Shown one piece after another: positions 55,780 to 63,912 of a DNA stretch of 64,000 bases. Every line of letters starts with the position of its first letter. Positions within the stretch are counted from its first letter, which is position 1. Below the pieces are notes generated by a model, which did not search any database, was not told the DNA's origin, and was given only the letters and a program-made list of their open reading frames with translations. The translations under genes were made by a program, and so were the position numbers. Source of the stretch: Allorhodoferax sp032337135 (GTDB lineage Bacteria > Pseudomonadota > Gammaproteobacteria > Burkholderiales > Burkholderiaceae_C); the NCBI RefSeq assembly GCF_032337135.1, contig NZ_JAVXZZ010000001.1, forward strand, positions 496,001-560,000. The letters are read 5' to 3'.

Positions 55780-57234
55780 ATGGGCGCGAACAAGAAAGTC
55801 TGGATTGCATTCAGCGTACTGATCATCGGGTTTCTCGCCACCGGAGCGTTCGTCTGGAAACGCTACATACGCACGCCCTGGGATGAGGAGCACGCCTACA
55901 CCAAGGGCTTGCAAGCAGTCGTCTATGCGTTCCCCTACGTGCTCAACAGCTCCGTGCGCTGGGCGTGGTCACAGCCGCAGAAAGAGGGGGAGCCGGTCGT
56001 CGCGCCGACCGATGCCATCAACCATTTCTTCCACTCGCCACGCCTGACCGGACCGCAGTACCGGGATGGTGGCACACCGAACAATGACACCGCCTACTCC
56101 ACCACCTGGGCCTATGTCGAAAAGGAGCCGCTGGTCATCAGCGTCCCCGAGGTGGGCAACCTACCAGGAACCCAGAAGCCGCGCTATTACAGCCTGCAAC
56201 TGGCAGCCTTCGACTCCGACAATTTTGCCTACATCGGCACCCGCACCACGGGCAATGGAGCCGGCCACTATGCCATTGCCCCCAAGGGCTGGCATGGGAA
56301 GCTGCCGGCCAACGTGAAGTTGCTGGCGGAGGCTCCCACTCCCTGGTTCCTCATACTGGGCCGCACCCTGGTCACCAGCAACGACGACTTTCCGGCCGTG
56401 GCGGCCTTGATGCGCCAGTACGACCTGCAAACGCTGAGTGATTTCGAGAACAAGGTCCATCGTCGCCCGCCGGCCCCGCCGCTGACACCGGTGCCGCATT
56501 ACAAGAAGGAACAACTGGCGCTGCTCGGCAATTTCTGGTCGATCGCCAATGCCGCCATGACGGCCAATCCACCCGGCGATGAGGACGCCCGTCTGATGCG
56601 CTTCTTCCGTGACATCGAAGTCGGGCCGGGTCGCGATCTCTCCCGGCTTAGCGAAGGCATGGTGCGTGGCTTGGACCGCGCAGTGCTACGGGGTCTGACG
56701 ATGCTGCCGGAAGTCAACCAGACCAGCTTCGGAACCAAGTCGGTCAACGGCTGGAAGTACCCGCCGCGGGACTATGGCCGCGCAGGCACCCATGGCGCCT
56801 GGCTCACGCGTGCTTCGCTGCAGTCGCTCGGAGGCATCGTCGCCAATGACCCGGAAGAGGCGGTGTACATCGTGGCCCATGCCGACTCGGCCGGGCAACT
56901 GCTCGATGGAAAGTCGAATTACCGCATTGACTTTCCGAAAGGCCAGATTCCCCCGGTGCAGGCGTTCTGGTCCATGAGCCTGTATGACAACACCAACAAC
57001 CTGGTCGACAACCCGCTGAACCGCTATTCGCTAGGCGACCGCAGTCCGGGTCTGGTGTTCAACCCGGACGGCAGTCTGACGCTCTACGTGGGCCATGAAT
57101 TGCCGCAGGGCGCTGCCCAAAGCAACTGGCTGCCCGCGCCGGCCGAGGAGTTCTACCTGGTGCTGCGCGCCTACCTGCCCGGCAAGTCCATCGTGGACCA
57201 GGTGTGGGAGCCGCCGGCGGTGGTGCGCCAATAG
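55780..57234 (+). CDS. DUF1254/DUF1214 domain protein, membrane-anchored
   Basis: A 484-aa protein. ATG 55780 has AGGAG upstream; longer frames lack a site. A single N-terminal TM (WIAFSVLIIGFLATGAFVW) anchors it. The DUF1254 domain follows (YVLNSSVRWAW, then PNNDTAYSTTWAYVEKEPLV, and PRYYSLQLAAFDSDNFAYIG), then DUF1214 (VQAFWSMSLYDNTNNLVDNP, LTLYVGHELPQ). These proteins are widespread in proteobacteria and of unknown biochemical role. The upstream dyad suggests control by a specific regulator. Confidence 0.85.
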   Translation: MGANKKVWIAFSVLIIGFLATGAFVWKRYIRTPWDEEHAYTKGLQAVVYAFPYVLNSSVRWAWSQPQKEGEPVVAPTDAINHFFHSPRLTGPQYRDGGTPNNDTAYSTTWAYVEKEPLVISVPEVGNLPGTQKPRYYSLQLAAFDSDNFAYIGTRTTGNGAGHYAIAPKGWHGKLPANVKLLAEAPTPWFLILGRTLVTSNDDFPAVAALMRQYDLQTLSDFENKVHRRPPAPPLTPVPHYKKEQLALLGNFWSIANAAMTANPPGDEDARLMRFFRDIEVGPGRDLSRLSEGMVRGLDRAVLRGLTMLPEVNQTSFGTKSVNGWKYPPRDYGRAGTHGAWLTRASLQSLGGIVANDPEEAVYIVAHADSAGQLLDGKSNYRIDFPKGQIPPVQAFWSMSLYDNTNNLVDNPLNRYSLGDRSPGLVFNPDGSLTLYVGHELPQGAAQSNWLPAPAEEFYLVLRAYLPGKSIVDQVWEPPAVVRQ

Positions 57235-57249
57235 GCACTCGGGGGCACT

Positions 57250-57669
57250 TCAGGCCCCGCGCAGGTCACCATCCACGTACAGCCACCGCCCGCCCTCTTG
57301 CACAAATCGGCTGCGCTCGTGCAGGCGGATCGCCGCGCCGCTGGTGGGCTTCTGACGGGCCACGAACTCCACTTCGGCGTGGGTGGCATCGGTCAGCACC
57401 GCATCGCGCACCTCCAGCCCCAGCCACTTCACGCCGGGCTCGAACTCCACCGTGACAGGGCGCTGGCTTGGGTGCCAGGTTTGCAGCAGGTAGGCCTCGC
57501 GTTCCAGCACGAAGGCGCTGTAGCGGCTGCGCATCAGGCTTTCCGCGTCGGGCGCGCTTTGGTCACCGTCCAGGAAGCGCCCGCAGCACTGCCCATAGTT
57601 CTGAGGCTTCCTGCCCACCAGGCGAGCGCAGGGGCACGGCGCGGTGGCCGCCAGGGTCTTCATGGCCAT
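57250..57669 (-). CDS. ychJ: YchJ-family protein (UPF0225, SEC-C motif)
   Basis: A 139-aa protein. The start at 57669 forms a TGATG overlap with the rhodanese gene. The N-terminal zinc motif is CPCARLVG with the following GQCCGRFL, then LMRSRYSAFVLER and an NTF2-like domain ending FVQEGGRWLYVDG. Family function is unknown. It is last in the minus-strand run and is convergent with the DUF1254 gene, 15 bp apart. Confidence 0.88.
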   Translation of the reverse strand: MAMKTLAATAPCPCARLVGRKPQNYGQCCGRFLDGDQSAPDAESLMRSRYSAFVLEREAYLLQTWHPSQRPVTVEFEPGVKWLGLEVRDAVLTDATHAEVEFVARQKPTSGAAIRLHERSRFVQEGGRWLYVDGDLRGA

Positions 57670-58094
57670 CAGGCCTTCTTGGCGGCGCGTTTGGCCTTTT
57701 GTTGCTCCAGCGTTTCCGTCGGTGCACCGGCCTTCACCCACTCGGTGAAACCGCCGTCGATGTGGGCCACGTTGCGCATGCCCATGTCCTGCAGCGTCTT
57801 GGTAGCCAGGGCGCTGCGCCAGCCCGCGCCGCAGAACAGGATGAACTCCTTGTCCTCGTTCGCGAAGATGGGCTTGTGGTACGGCGAGGCGGGGTCAACC
57901 CAGAATTCGAGCATGCAGCGCGGTGCATGATAGGCCCCCACCACGGTGCCGTCGGCCAGCTCGCGGATGTCGCGGATGTCCACGATCTGCACCGTGGGGT
58001 CGTCGAGCCGCTCCAGCACCTCCTGCACTGTGTAGGTGGTGATCTGTTCCATGGCTTCGTCGACCAGCGACTGGAATCCTCGGGTGATGGGCAT
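57669..58094 (-). CDS. rhodanese-like sulfurtransferase
   Basis: A 141-aa single rhodanese domain. The ATG at 58094 has AAGG 5 bases upstream; a GTG two codons earlier would overlap it. Key parts: VQIVDIRDIRELADG, the active-site loop FCGAGWRSALAT with the catalytic Cys, and HIDGGFTEWVKAG. The C-terminus is Lys/Ala-rich. It likely carries persulfide sulfur; the partner is unknown. Confidence 0.88.
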   Translation of the reverse strand: MPITRGFQSLVDEAMEQITTYTVQEVLERLDDPTVQIVDIRDIRELADGTVVGAYHAPRCMLEFWVDPASPYHKPIFANEDKEFILFCGAGWRSALATKTLQDMGMRNVAHIDGGFTEWVKAGAPTETLEQQKAKRAAKKA

Positions 58095-58111
58095 GGGCAC
58101 CTTTCTGTATG

Positions 58112-59155
58112 TCAGTTGAGTTTGTAGAGCCGCTCGGCGTTCTCATAGCCTACCTTGCGCGCTACATCGGAGCGCAAGGCAGACAGAACCTCACGGATGG
58201 CCTGCCGCTGCCTGTGGGAGTTGGCGGAAAAGATACGTGCGGCGCCCACACGTTGTGCAGCATCGGCCACCAGGAAGCTGTCGCTGCCCAGCACGAAGCG
58301 GTCCGGGTACTTTTCCACCACATTGACCCACTCGGGGTTCAAGCGCCGCTTCATCGGCCCACCGCCGGCCTGCAGCATCACACCCGGTTCCCTGCCCATG
58401 GGCCGCAGGCTGAAGAACAGGTTGGGGTGCCGCTCCAGCAGGGACTGCACCAACTGCGGCGTGTAGTTGCCCAGCATGTCGACGCCACCCGCGTGGGCCC
58501 AGACAATGCGCGCCTTGCGGTTGTGGGCCAGCATACGCTCGAAGGCCTCGAAATTGGGCTCGAACTCAGCGGGGTTGTTCGGTGATGTCAGGCTGGCGGG
58601 CCGTGCCATCTTCGCCAGTACGGGGTCGAAATGCACGTCCAGCACCAGATCCTGCTCAGCGACGACATCCACCAGCACGCGCACCAGGGCATCATCTGCC
58701 GGGATGGCTTCGTAGGCATGCTGATCATTCAAAGACAGGTGGTGCAAGGCAATTTCACCGAAGCCCTTGACGCCGCTGGCAGCAGAACGCTGCGCCAAGG
58801 CGCGGAACTTCTCCACCGCTTCTGCAGGCGCCTTGCCTTCATGGATCTGGTGCATCAGTGGATTCAGGGAGTTTCCACCGGCCAACACGGCAAATCGCTT
58901 GCCATGCTGCGCAAGCTGTTTTTGCACCTCCAGAAAATCCGCGCCCGCCTGCCCAGGCCGTGGCTGCGACGAGACCACCAGCGTACGGATGTTCTCGGAC
59001 TGCATGATGGCCAGGGACTTCTCCACCAGTTCCTGGGTACTGCCTGCATCATCCATCGTCCAGTGGAAATGGACATCTACCCATTCCTGCGCATTGGCAG
59101 CGCCCACCAGCAACATCAGCCCACCCAGAACGCCAGTCCAAGCCTTGCCTCGCAT
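58112..59155 (-). CDS. secreted amidohydrolase-family protein
   Basis: A 347-aa metal-dependent hydrolase fold with a signal peptide (residues 1-22, ending ANAQ). Metal-site candidates are VDVHFHW (HxH), LVLDVHFDP, IVWAHAGG and LGSDSF, as in the amidohydrolase 2 (COG2159) group. A periplasmic location is unusual for the family, which is mostly cytosolic. No substrate can be given. 19-bp gap to the upstream YitT gene. Confidence 0.75.
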   Translation of the reverse strand: MRGKAWTGVLGGLMLLVGAANAQEWVDVHFHWTMDDAGSTQELVEKSLAIMQSENIRTLVVSSQPRPGQAGADFLEVQKQLAQHGKRFAVLAGGNSLNPLMHQIHEGKAPAEAVEKFRALAQRSAASGVKGFGEIALHHLSLNDQHAYEAIPADDALVRVLVDVVAEQDLVLDVHFDPVLAKMARPASLTSPNNPAEFEPNFEAFERMLAHNRKARIVWAHAGGVDMLGNYTPQLVQSLLERHPNLFFSLRPMGREPGVMLQAGGGPMKRRLNPEWVNVVEKYPDRFVLGSDSFLVADAAQRVGAARIFSANSHRQRQAIREVLSALRSDVARKVGYENAERLYKLN

Positions 59156-59174
59156 TGCCTCGCCTCCTTTTTAT

Positions 59175-59783
59175 CTACATGGCCACGTAGCGCCCGGCCC
59201 GGTGGTTGGTGGCCAGGGTCTGGTTCACCACCACGGCGCCAAGCACCGACAGCGCTATCAACTGCCAGTCTCGCAGGAAAAATGACACCAGCACGATACT
59301 GCAATCCAGCGCCATCTGCAGCATGCCAGCGCGCCAACCGTAGCGCTCCTGCAGGTAGAGCACCAGCACATTGAAGCCGCCCAGGCTGGCACGGTGGCGG
59401 AACAGGATCAACATGCCGCAGCCGATGAGCGAGCCCCCCAGCAATGTAGCCAACAGCGGGTGCAGCACATCGAAGTGGATCCATTGCGGCAAGGCGTTGG
59501 TGAACACCGCCAGCAGGGCTACAGCGGCAAACGTCTTGACCGTGAACGCCGGCCCCATGCGGCGCCAAGCCAGCAGATAGAAGGGCAGATTCAACACAAA
59601 AAACACGGCGCCGAAATTCCAGCCGGTGCCATAGTGCAGCAGGAACGCGATGCCGGTGGTGCCGCCCGTGACGAGCCCGATCTGCTTGAACATGAGCACG
59701 CCGAGTGCGGCGAACAGGGTGCCCGTGAGCAGGGCCAGGACATCTTCGTAGCGCCGATGGCGCGTGCTGGGAGTGGAGGACAT
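59175..59783 (-). CDS. YitT-family membrane protein
   Basis: A 202-aa, five- to six-helix integral membrane protein with the DUF161 signature: ALGVLMFKQIGLVTGGTTGIAF and FFVLNLPFYLLAW, then a second copy around GGSLIGCGMLILFRHRASLGG. It lacks the C-terminal DUF2179 ligand domain of Bacillus YitT. Transport function is suspected for the family but not proven. Confidence 0.88.
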   Translation of the reverse strand: MSSTPSTRHRRYEDVLALLTGTLFAALGVLMFKQIGLVTGGTTGIAFLLHYGTGWNFGAVFFVLNLPFYLLAWRRMGPAFTVKTFAAVALLAVFTNALPQWIHFDVLHPLLATLLGGSLIGCGMLILFRHRASLGGFNVLVLYLQERYGWRAGMLQMALDCSIVLVSFFLRDWQLIALSVLGAVVVNQTLATNHRAGRYVAM

Positions 59784-59813
59784 GGCTCGATTGTCCCAAA
59801 TCGCCGCGGGGTA

Positions 59814-60734
59814 TCAGCGGTTGAGTACCCACTCGCCATCGCGCTCGGCAGCGCCGGAGCGCACCAGGTCGCTGAGCAACTGGTCCACGGCCTGTTCCAC
59901 AGGCTGCCCCGGGAAGCAGCACTGCAGCATGCCCTGTACATAGGGGGTGGCACCGACCCAGCCGCGCAACTGCGCGAGTGGCACACGCTGCAGATCCAGC
60001 AGCTTGAACTTGATGAGCACCTTGGTGGCGTACTGGTAGTGCTTGAGCGGACTGCGCACAAAGCCATCAAGACGCTGCCGGGCCACCTGCAGCGCCTGGG
60101 CCACATCGGTGAAAACGCCGCCATGGCCGGGGATGACCACGCTTGGCTGCAGGGACTCGATCAGGTCCAGCGTGGCGCCCACTTCGTCGAATGCACAGAC
60201 CCCGTCGAGCTCCGGAAACACCACGCCGAAGCCGCGCTCCCACAGGGCATCGGCCGAAATGAGGGTGCGGCTAGCGGGCTCGAACAGGATGACCGAGTGC
60301 GAGTCGTGCCCAGGGGCGGCATGCACCTGCCAATGCTGCGCGCCCAGCAGCAGGGTCTGGCCCGGTACCAGGGCCGCGTCGTAGCGGTACTGCGGGCACT
60401 CCTGCCCGGTGGGGGTGTAGCTCAGCGTGTGCGGGTCCCACTGCGCCACAAACGGAGCATGGCCTGGCGGAATATGGGTCTGCAGCGCCGGGTAGTGCGC
60501 CTGCAGCGCGGCGTTGCCGCCGCAATGGTCACTGTGCAAATGGGTGTTGACCAGCACATCCAGGGGCCGGCCTTGCAAGACGCTGTCCACCAGCGCCAGG
60601 GTTTGCGCGGCATGGCTGCAGTAGCCGCTGTCCACCAGCGCGGTGTTCTGCGGCCCGACCAGCAGCACGTTGTTGCTGGAGAGCCAGCCGCGCTCGAAAA
60701 CGCTGACGCCCGCAGGCAAGGCCACGGCCGACAT
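59814..60734 (-). CDS. MBL-fold metallo-hydrolase
   Basis: A 306-aa metallo-beta-lactamase-fold enzyme. Metal ligands: NTHLHSDHCGG (HxHxDH), PGHDSHS and IPGHGGVF, with Asp in ISADALW. The C-terminal helical region (about 225-300) is like that of glyoxalase II/RNase Z-type hydrolases. Its substrate is probably a thioester or lactone, given the acyl-CoA enzymes around it. Only 3 bp separate it from the acyl-CoA dehydrogenase gene, so they are co-transcribed. Confidence 0.85.
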   Translation of the reverse strand: MSAVALPAGVSVFERGWLSSNNVLLVGPQNTALVDSGYCSHAAQTLALVDSVLQGRPLDVLVNTHLHSDHCGGNAALQAHYPALQTHIPPGHAPFVAQWDPHTLSYTPTGQECPQYRYDAALVPGQTLLLGAQHWQVHAAPGHDSHSVILFEPASRTLISADALWERGFGVVFPELDGVCAFDEVGATLDLIESLQPSVVIPGHGGVFTDVAQALQVARQRLDGFVRSPLKHYQYATKVLIKFKLLDLQRVPLAQLRGWVGATPYVQGMLQCCFPGQPVEQAVDQLLSDLVRSGAAERDGEWVLNR

Positions 60735-60737
60735 GGC

Positions 60738-61865
60738 TTAGAGCGCGCGCTGGATGATGATCTTCTGCACGTCGGAAGTGCCTTCGTAGATCTGGCACAC
60801 GCGCACGTCGCGGTAGATACGCTCCACGGGGAAGTCGCTGACATAGCCATAGCCCCCCAGGGTCTGGATGGCGGCGGAGCATACGCGCTCTGCCATCTCG
60901 CTGGCGAACAGCTTGGCCATGGCCGCTTCCTTGAGGCACGGACGACCGGCGTCGCGCAGGCTGGCGGCATGCCAGATGAGTTGGCGCGCCGCTTCAATTT
61001 CGGTAGCCGCCTGCGCAAGACGGAAGCCCACAGCCTGGTGGTTGAAGATGGGCTCGCCAAAGCTCTCACGGTCTTTCGCGTACGCCACGGCCACATCGAG
61101 CGCGCTGCGGGCCATGCCCACGCTTTGCGCGGCGATACCGATGCGCCCGCCTTCCAGCCCGCCCAACGCGATGCCATAGCCCTCGCCCTCTTTGCCGATC
61201 AGGTTGTCGGCGGGGATGCGGCAGTTGTCGAAGTTGATCTGCGCAGTGTCGCTGGAGTGCTGACCCAGCTTGTCTTCCAGACGCGCCACCACATAGCCGG
61301 GGGTGTTGGTGGGCACCAGGAAGGCGCTCATGCCTTTCTTGCCCGCGCCCTTGTCGGTGACAGCGATGACGATGGCCACGTCGCCGTTCTTGCCGCTGGT
61401 GATGAATTGCTTGACGCCGTTGAGCACATAACTGTCGCCTTCCTTGACCGCGGTGGTGCGCAGGCTCGAGGCATCGCTGCCCACGTGCGGCTCGGTCAGG
61501 CAGAAGGCCCCGAGCAGCTTGCCCTGCGCCAGGGGTTCCAGCCACTGCTTCTTCTGCGCGTCGTTGCCGAACTTCATCAGGATGGCGTTGACGGGGCAGT
61601 TGGTTACGGAAATCACAGTGCTGGTACCGCCGTCACCGGCGGCGATTTCTTCCAGCACCAGCGCCAGGGTCACGTAGTCGAGCCCGGCACCGCCCTGGTG
61701 TTCGGGCACGCAGATGCCGTAGGCGCCCAAGGCCGCCAGGCCCTGGTGCACATCCTTGGGGAAGTGGTGTTCCTTGTCCCACTTGGCGGCGTTGGGCCAC
61801 AACTCGGCTTGTGCAAAGGCACGCACTGCGTCGCGCACCATTTCCTGGTCTTGGGTCAACAACAT
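60738..61865 (-). CDS. acyl-CoA dehydrogenase
   Basis: A 375-aa flavoenzyme introducing the alpha-beta double bond into acyl-CoA. Visible: FCLTEPHVGSDASSL and KQFITSGKNGDVAIV (FAD/substrate), IGIAAQSVGMARSALDVAV, QTLGGYGYVSDFPVERIYRD, and catalytic Glu in CQIYEGTSDVQKIIIQRAL. Short/medium-chain type by length. Operon with MBL hydrolase, SDR and thiolase. Confidence 0.93.
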   Translation of the reverse strand: MLLTQDQEMVRDAVRAFAQAELWPNAAKWDKEHHFPKDVHQGLAALGAYGICVPEHQGGAGLDYVTLALVLEEIAAGDGGTSTVISVTNCPVNAILMKFGNDAQKKQWLEPLAQGKLLGAFCLTEPHVGSDASSLRTTAVKEGDSYVLNGVKQFITSGKNGDVAIVIAVTDKGAGKKGMSAFLVPTNTPGYVVARLEDKLGQHSSDTAQINFDNCRIPADNLIGKEGEGYGIALGGLEGGRIGIAAQSVGMARSALDVAVAYAKDRESFGEPIFNHQAVGFRLAQAATEIEAARQLIWHAASLRDAGRPCLKEAAMAKLFASEMAERVCSAAIQTLGGYGYVSDFPVERIYRDVRVCQIYEGTSDVQKIIIQRAL

Positions 61866-61889
61866 GTCTGTCTCCTGAAAATCCGTTCG

Positions 61890-62561
61890 TTACCACTGCG
61901 AGTAAGGTTGGCCGTCGTGCATGAAGAATTTGCCACTGTCGGCAGGTGTCAATTGCGTCAGCGTCTGGCGCATGGCGGCCACACTTTCCCGCACGGTCAA
62001 GGGGGCGTCTGCGCCGCCCATGTCGGTCTGCACCCAACCCGGTGACAGGGCCACCAGGGTGGCACGCGGGTAGTCAAAGCGTGCTGCAGCCACGGCCATG
62101 TTGAGCGCGGACTTGCTCACGCGATAGACCCAGCTGTAACTCGACGGCACCCCGGCAATGTGGCCCATGTCGCTGCTGATGAAGGCAAAGCGCCCCTGCG
62201 CTTCCTCGACCAACGGGGCCACCTGCGGAATCACCTGCATGGCACCCAGCACGTTGGTGTGCATCACGCGGTCAAAGTCGGGCTGGGTGGGGGGCATGCG
62301 GGCGTCGCCGCGCGACATGACACCGGCCACATACAGGGCCACATCGAGCTTCTCGCCGTCGAGCTGCCAGGCCAGACCGCTCACGCTGGCCGGGTTGGCC
62401 ACGTCCACGCGCAGCGGAATGGCACCCAGCGCCTGTACCGCCGCCAGCCCCGCGTCGCTGCGCGCGGTGGCAATGACGCGGGCACTGGCCTCGCGGTACT
62501 GGCGCACCAGTTCCAGGCCAATGCCGCGGGAAGCCCCGATCACCAGAACGTTCAGTGCCAA
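61890..62561 (-). CDS. short-chain dehydrogenase/reductase
   Basis: A 223-aa SDR. The NAD(P) loop is VIGASRGIGLELV, active-site Ser in FAFISSDMG, and catalytic YRVSK (YxxxK), with LSPGWVQTDMGG. Starts at TTG 62561, inside the end of an interspersed repeat that also supplies a G-rich Shine-Dalgarno stretch; no better start exists in frame. Substrate unknown; context suggests acyl or short-chain alcohol oxidation. Confidence 0.87.
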   Translation of the reverse strand: MALNVLVIGASRGIGLELVRQYREASARVIATARSDAGLAAVQALGAIPLRVDVANPASVSGLAWQLDGEKLDVALYVAGVMSRGDARMPPTQPDFDRVMHTNVLGAMQVIPQVAPLVEEAQGRFAFISSDMGHIAGVPSSYSWVYRVSKSALNMAVAAARFDYPRATLVALSPGWVQTDMGGADAPLTVRESVAAMRQTLTQLTPADSGKFFMHDGQPYSQW

Positions 62562-62615
62562 ATCAGCCCCCAGCCCTCATGAATATTGCGTAGACAGCTA
62601 CTGCGTTTATAGCAA
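62560..62615 (-). repeat. 56-bp interspersed repeat, thiolase/SDR copy
   Basis: Read on the minus strand: TTGCTATAA (giving the thiolase stop), GTAGCT, ACGCAATAT, GAGGGCT and GGGGGC, ending in the TTG start region of the SDR gene. Confidence 0.7.
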
Positions 62616-63788
62616 CTCCAAGGCCACAGCGGTCGCCTCGCCTCCGCCGATGCACAGCGTGGCCAGGCCCTTCTTCAATCCGCGGGCCTGGAGGGCATGG
62701 ATCAGCGTGACCATGATGCGGGCACCGGAGGCGCCAATGGGGTGGCCCAGGGCGCAGGCACCGCCGTTCACGTTCACCTTGTCGTGCGGCACGTTCAGGT
62801 CTTTCATCAGGGCCATGGGCACCACGGCAAAGGCTTCGTTCACTTCCCACAGGTCCACGTCACCCACAGCCCAGCCGGCCTTGGCCAGGGCTTTCTCGGT
62901 TGCGCCGACCGGGGCGGTGGAGAACCACTCGGGTTCCTGCGCATGGGTGGCGTGGCTCACGATGCGGGCCAGCGGCTTGCAGCCCAGCTTGGCGGCGGTG
63001 GAGGCGCGCATCATCACCAACGCGGCGGCGCCGTCGTTGATGCTGGAGCTGGATGCGGCAGTGATGGTGCCGTCCTTCTTGAAGGCAGCTTTCAGCGTCG
63101 GAATCTTGTCGAGCTTGACCTTGCCCGGGCCTTCGTCGATGGAGATGACGGTCTCGCCGGCACGGCCCTTGACGGTAACGGGGGCGATTTCGGCTGCAAA
63201 GGCACCGCTCTCGGTGGCGGCCTTGGCGCGCTGCACGCTGGCGGTGGCAAAGGCGTCCTGCTCGGCGCGGGTGAAGCCGTACTTGGCGGCGCAGTCTTCG
63301 CCGAAGGTGCCCATGGAGCGTCCCGGCTCATACGCGTCTTCCAGGCCATCGAGCATCATGTGGTCGAAGATGCGGTCGTGGCCGATGCGGTAGCCGCCGC
63401 GTGCCTTGGGCAGCAGGTAGGGCGCGTTGGTCATGCTTTCCATGCCACCGGCCACCAGCACGTCGTGGGTGCCAGCCACCAGCATGTCGTGCGCAAACAT
63501 GGCCGCGCGCATGCCCGAGCCGCACATCTTGGAGAGGGTGACGGCCCCTGCGCTCTTGGGCAAGCCACCCTTGAACGCCGCCTGGCGCGCCGGGGCCTGG
63601 CCCTGGCCGGCCATCAGGCAGTTGCCGAAGATCACTTCGGTAACCAGTTCGGGGCTGATGCCGGCGCGCTCCACGGCGGCCTTGATGGCCACGCCGCCCA
63701 GGTCATGGGCTGCCAGACTGGCGAAATCACTCTGGAAGCTGCCCATGGGGGTGCGGGCGGCGCTGACGATGACGATGGGGTCGGACAT
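62607..63788 (-). CDS. acetyl-CoA C-acetyltransferase (thiolase)
   Basis: A 393-aa biosynthetic/degradative thiolase. Nucleophile Cys in LSKMCGSGMRA (near 90), NVNGGACALGHPIGASGAR with the catalytic His, and the final Cys in ATLCIGGGEATA. Length and sequence match acetoacetyl-CoA thiolases. First gene of the acyl-CoA operon; the start is preceded by AAGGCTCC-type sequence on the minus strand (GGAGCC) and, 28 bp upstream, by a 26-bp palindrome. The stop codon falls in an interspersed repeat. Confidence 0.94.
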   Translation of the reverse strand: MSDPIVIVSAARTPMGSFQSDFASLAAHDLGGVAIKAAVERAGISPELVTEVIFGNCLMAGQGQAPARQAAFKGGLPKSAGAVTLSKMCGSGMRAAMFAHDMLVAGTHDVLVAGGMESMTNAPYLLPKARGGYRIGHDRIFDHMMLDGLEDAYEPGRSMGTFGEDCAAKYGFTRAEQDAFATASVQRAKAATESGAFAAEIAPVTVKGRAGETVISIDEGPGKVKLDKIPTLKAAFKKDGTITAASSSSINDGAAALVMMRASTAAKLGCKPLARIVSHATHAQEPEWFSTAPVGATEKALAKAGWAVGDVDLWEVNEAFAVVPMALMKDLNVPHDKVNVNGGACALGHPIGASGARIMVTLIHALQARGLKKGLATLCIGGGEATAVALELL

Positions 63789-63815
63789 GGAAGGCTCCTT
63801 GAGAACGGAAAAACG

Positions 63816-63841
63816 AATTGACGTTTACGTAAACGTCAATT
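63816..63841. promoter_or_regulatory. 26-bp perfect palindrome, operator of the acyl-CoA operon
   Basis: AATTGACGTTTAC followed directly by its reverse complement GTAAACGTCAATT. It is centred 40 bp upstream of the thiolase start and overlaps a TTGACG -35-like hexamer in both directions. The core TTTACGTAAA-type word recalls sites of MerR-family LiuR or TetR-family regulators of acyl-CoA degradation. Confidence 0.75.
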
Positions 63842-63912
63842 GTGGCAGAAAAGCCCTTGCCGTGCGCTGACAGCTTTCTAGAATCTGCGGCTTGTACAGG
63901 GAGACCCGAACC

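Noticed and set aside
59394..62045. 883-aa open frame on the plus strand
   Set aside because: Runs antisense to YitT, MBL hydrolase and acyl-CoA dehydrogenase genes that have clear catalytic motifs. The product is low-complexity His/Gln/Gly/Ala, typical of a shadow frame in high-GC DNA.
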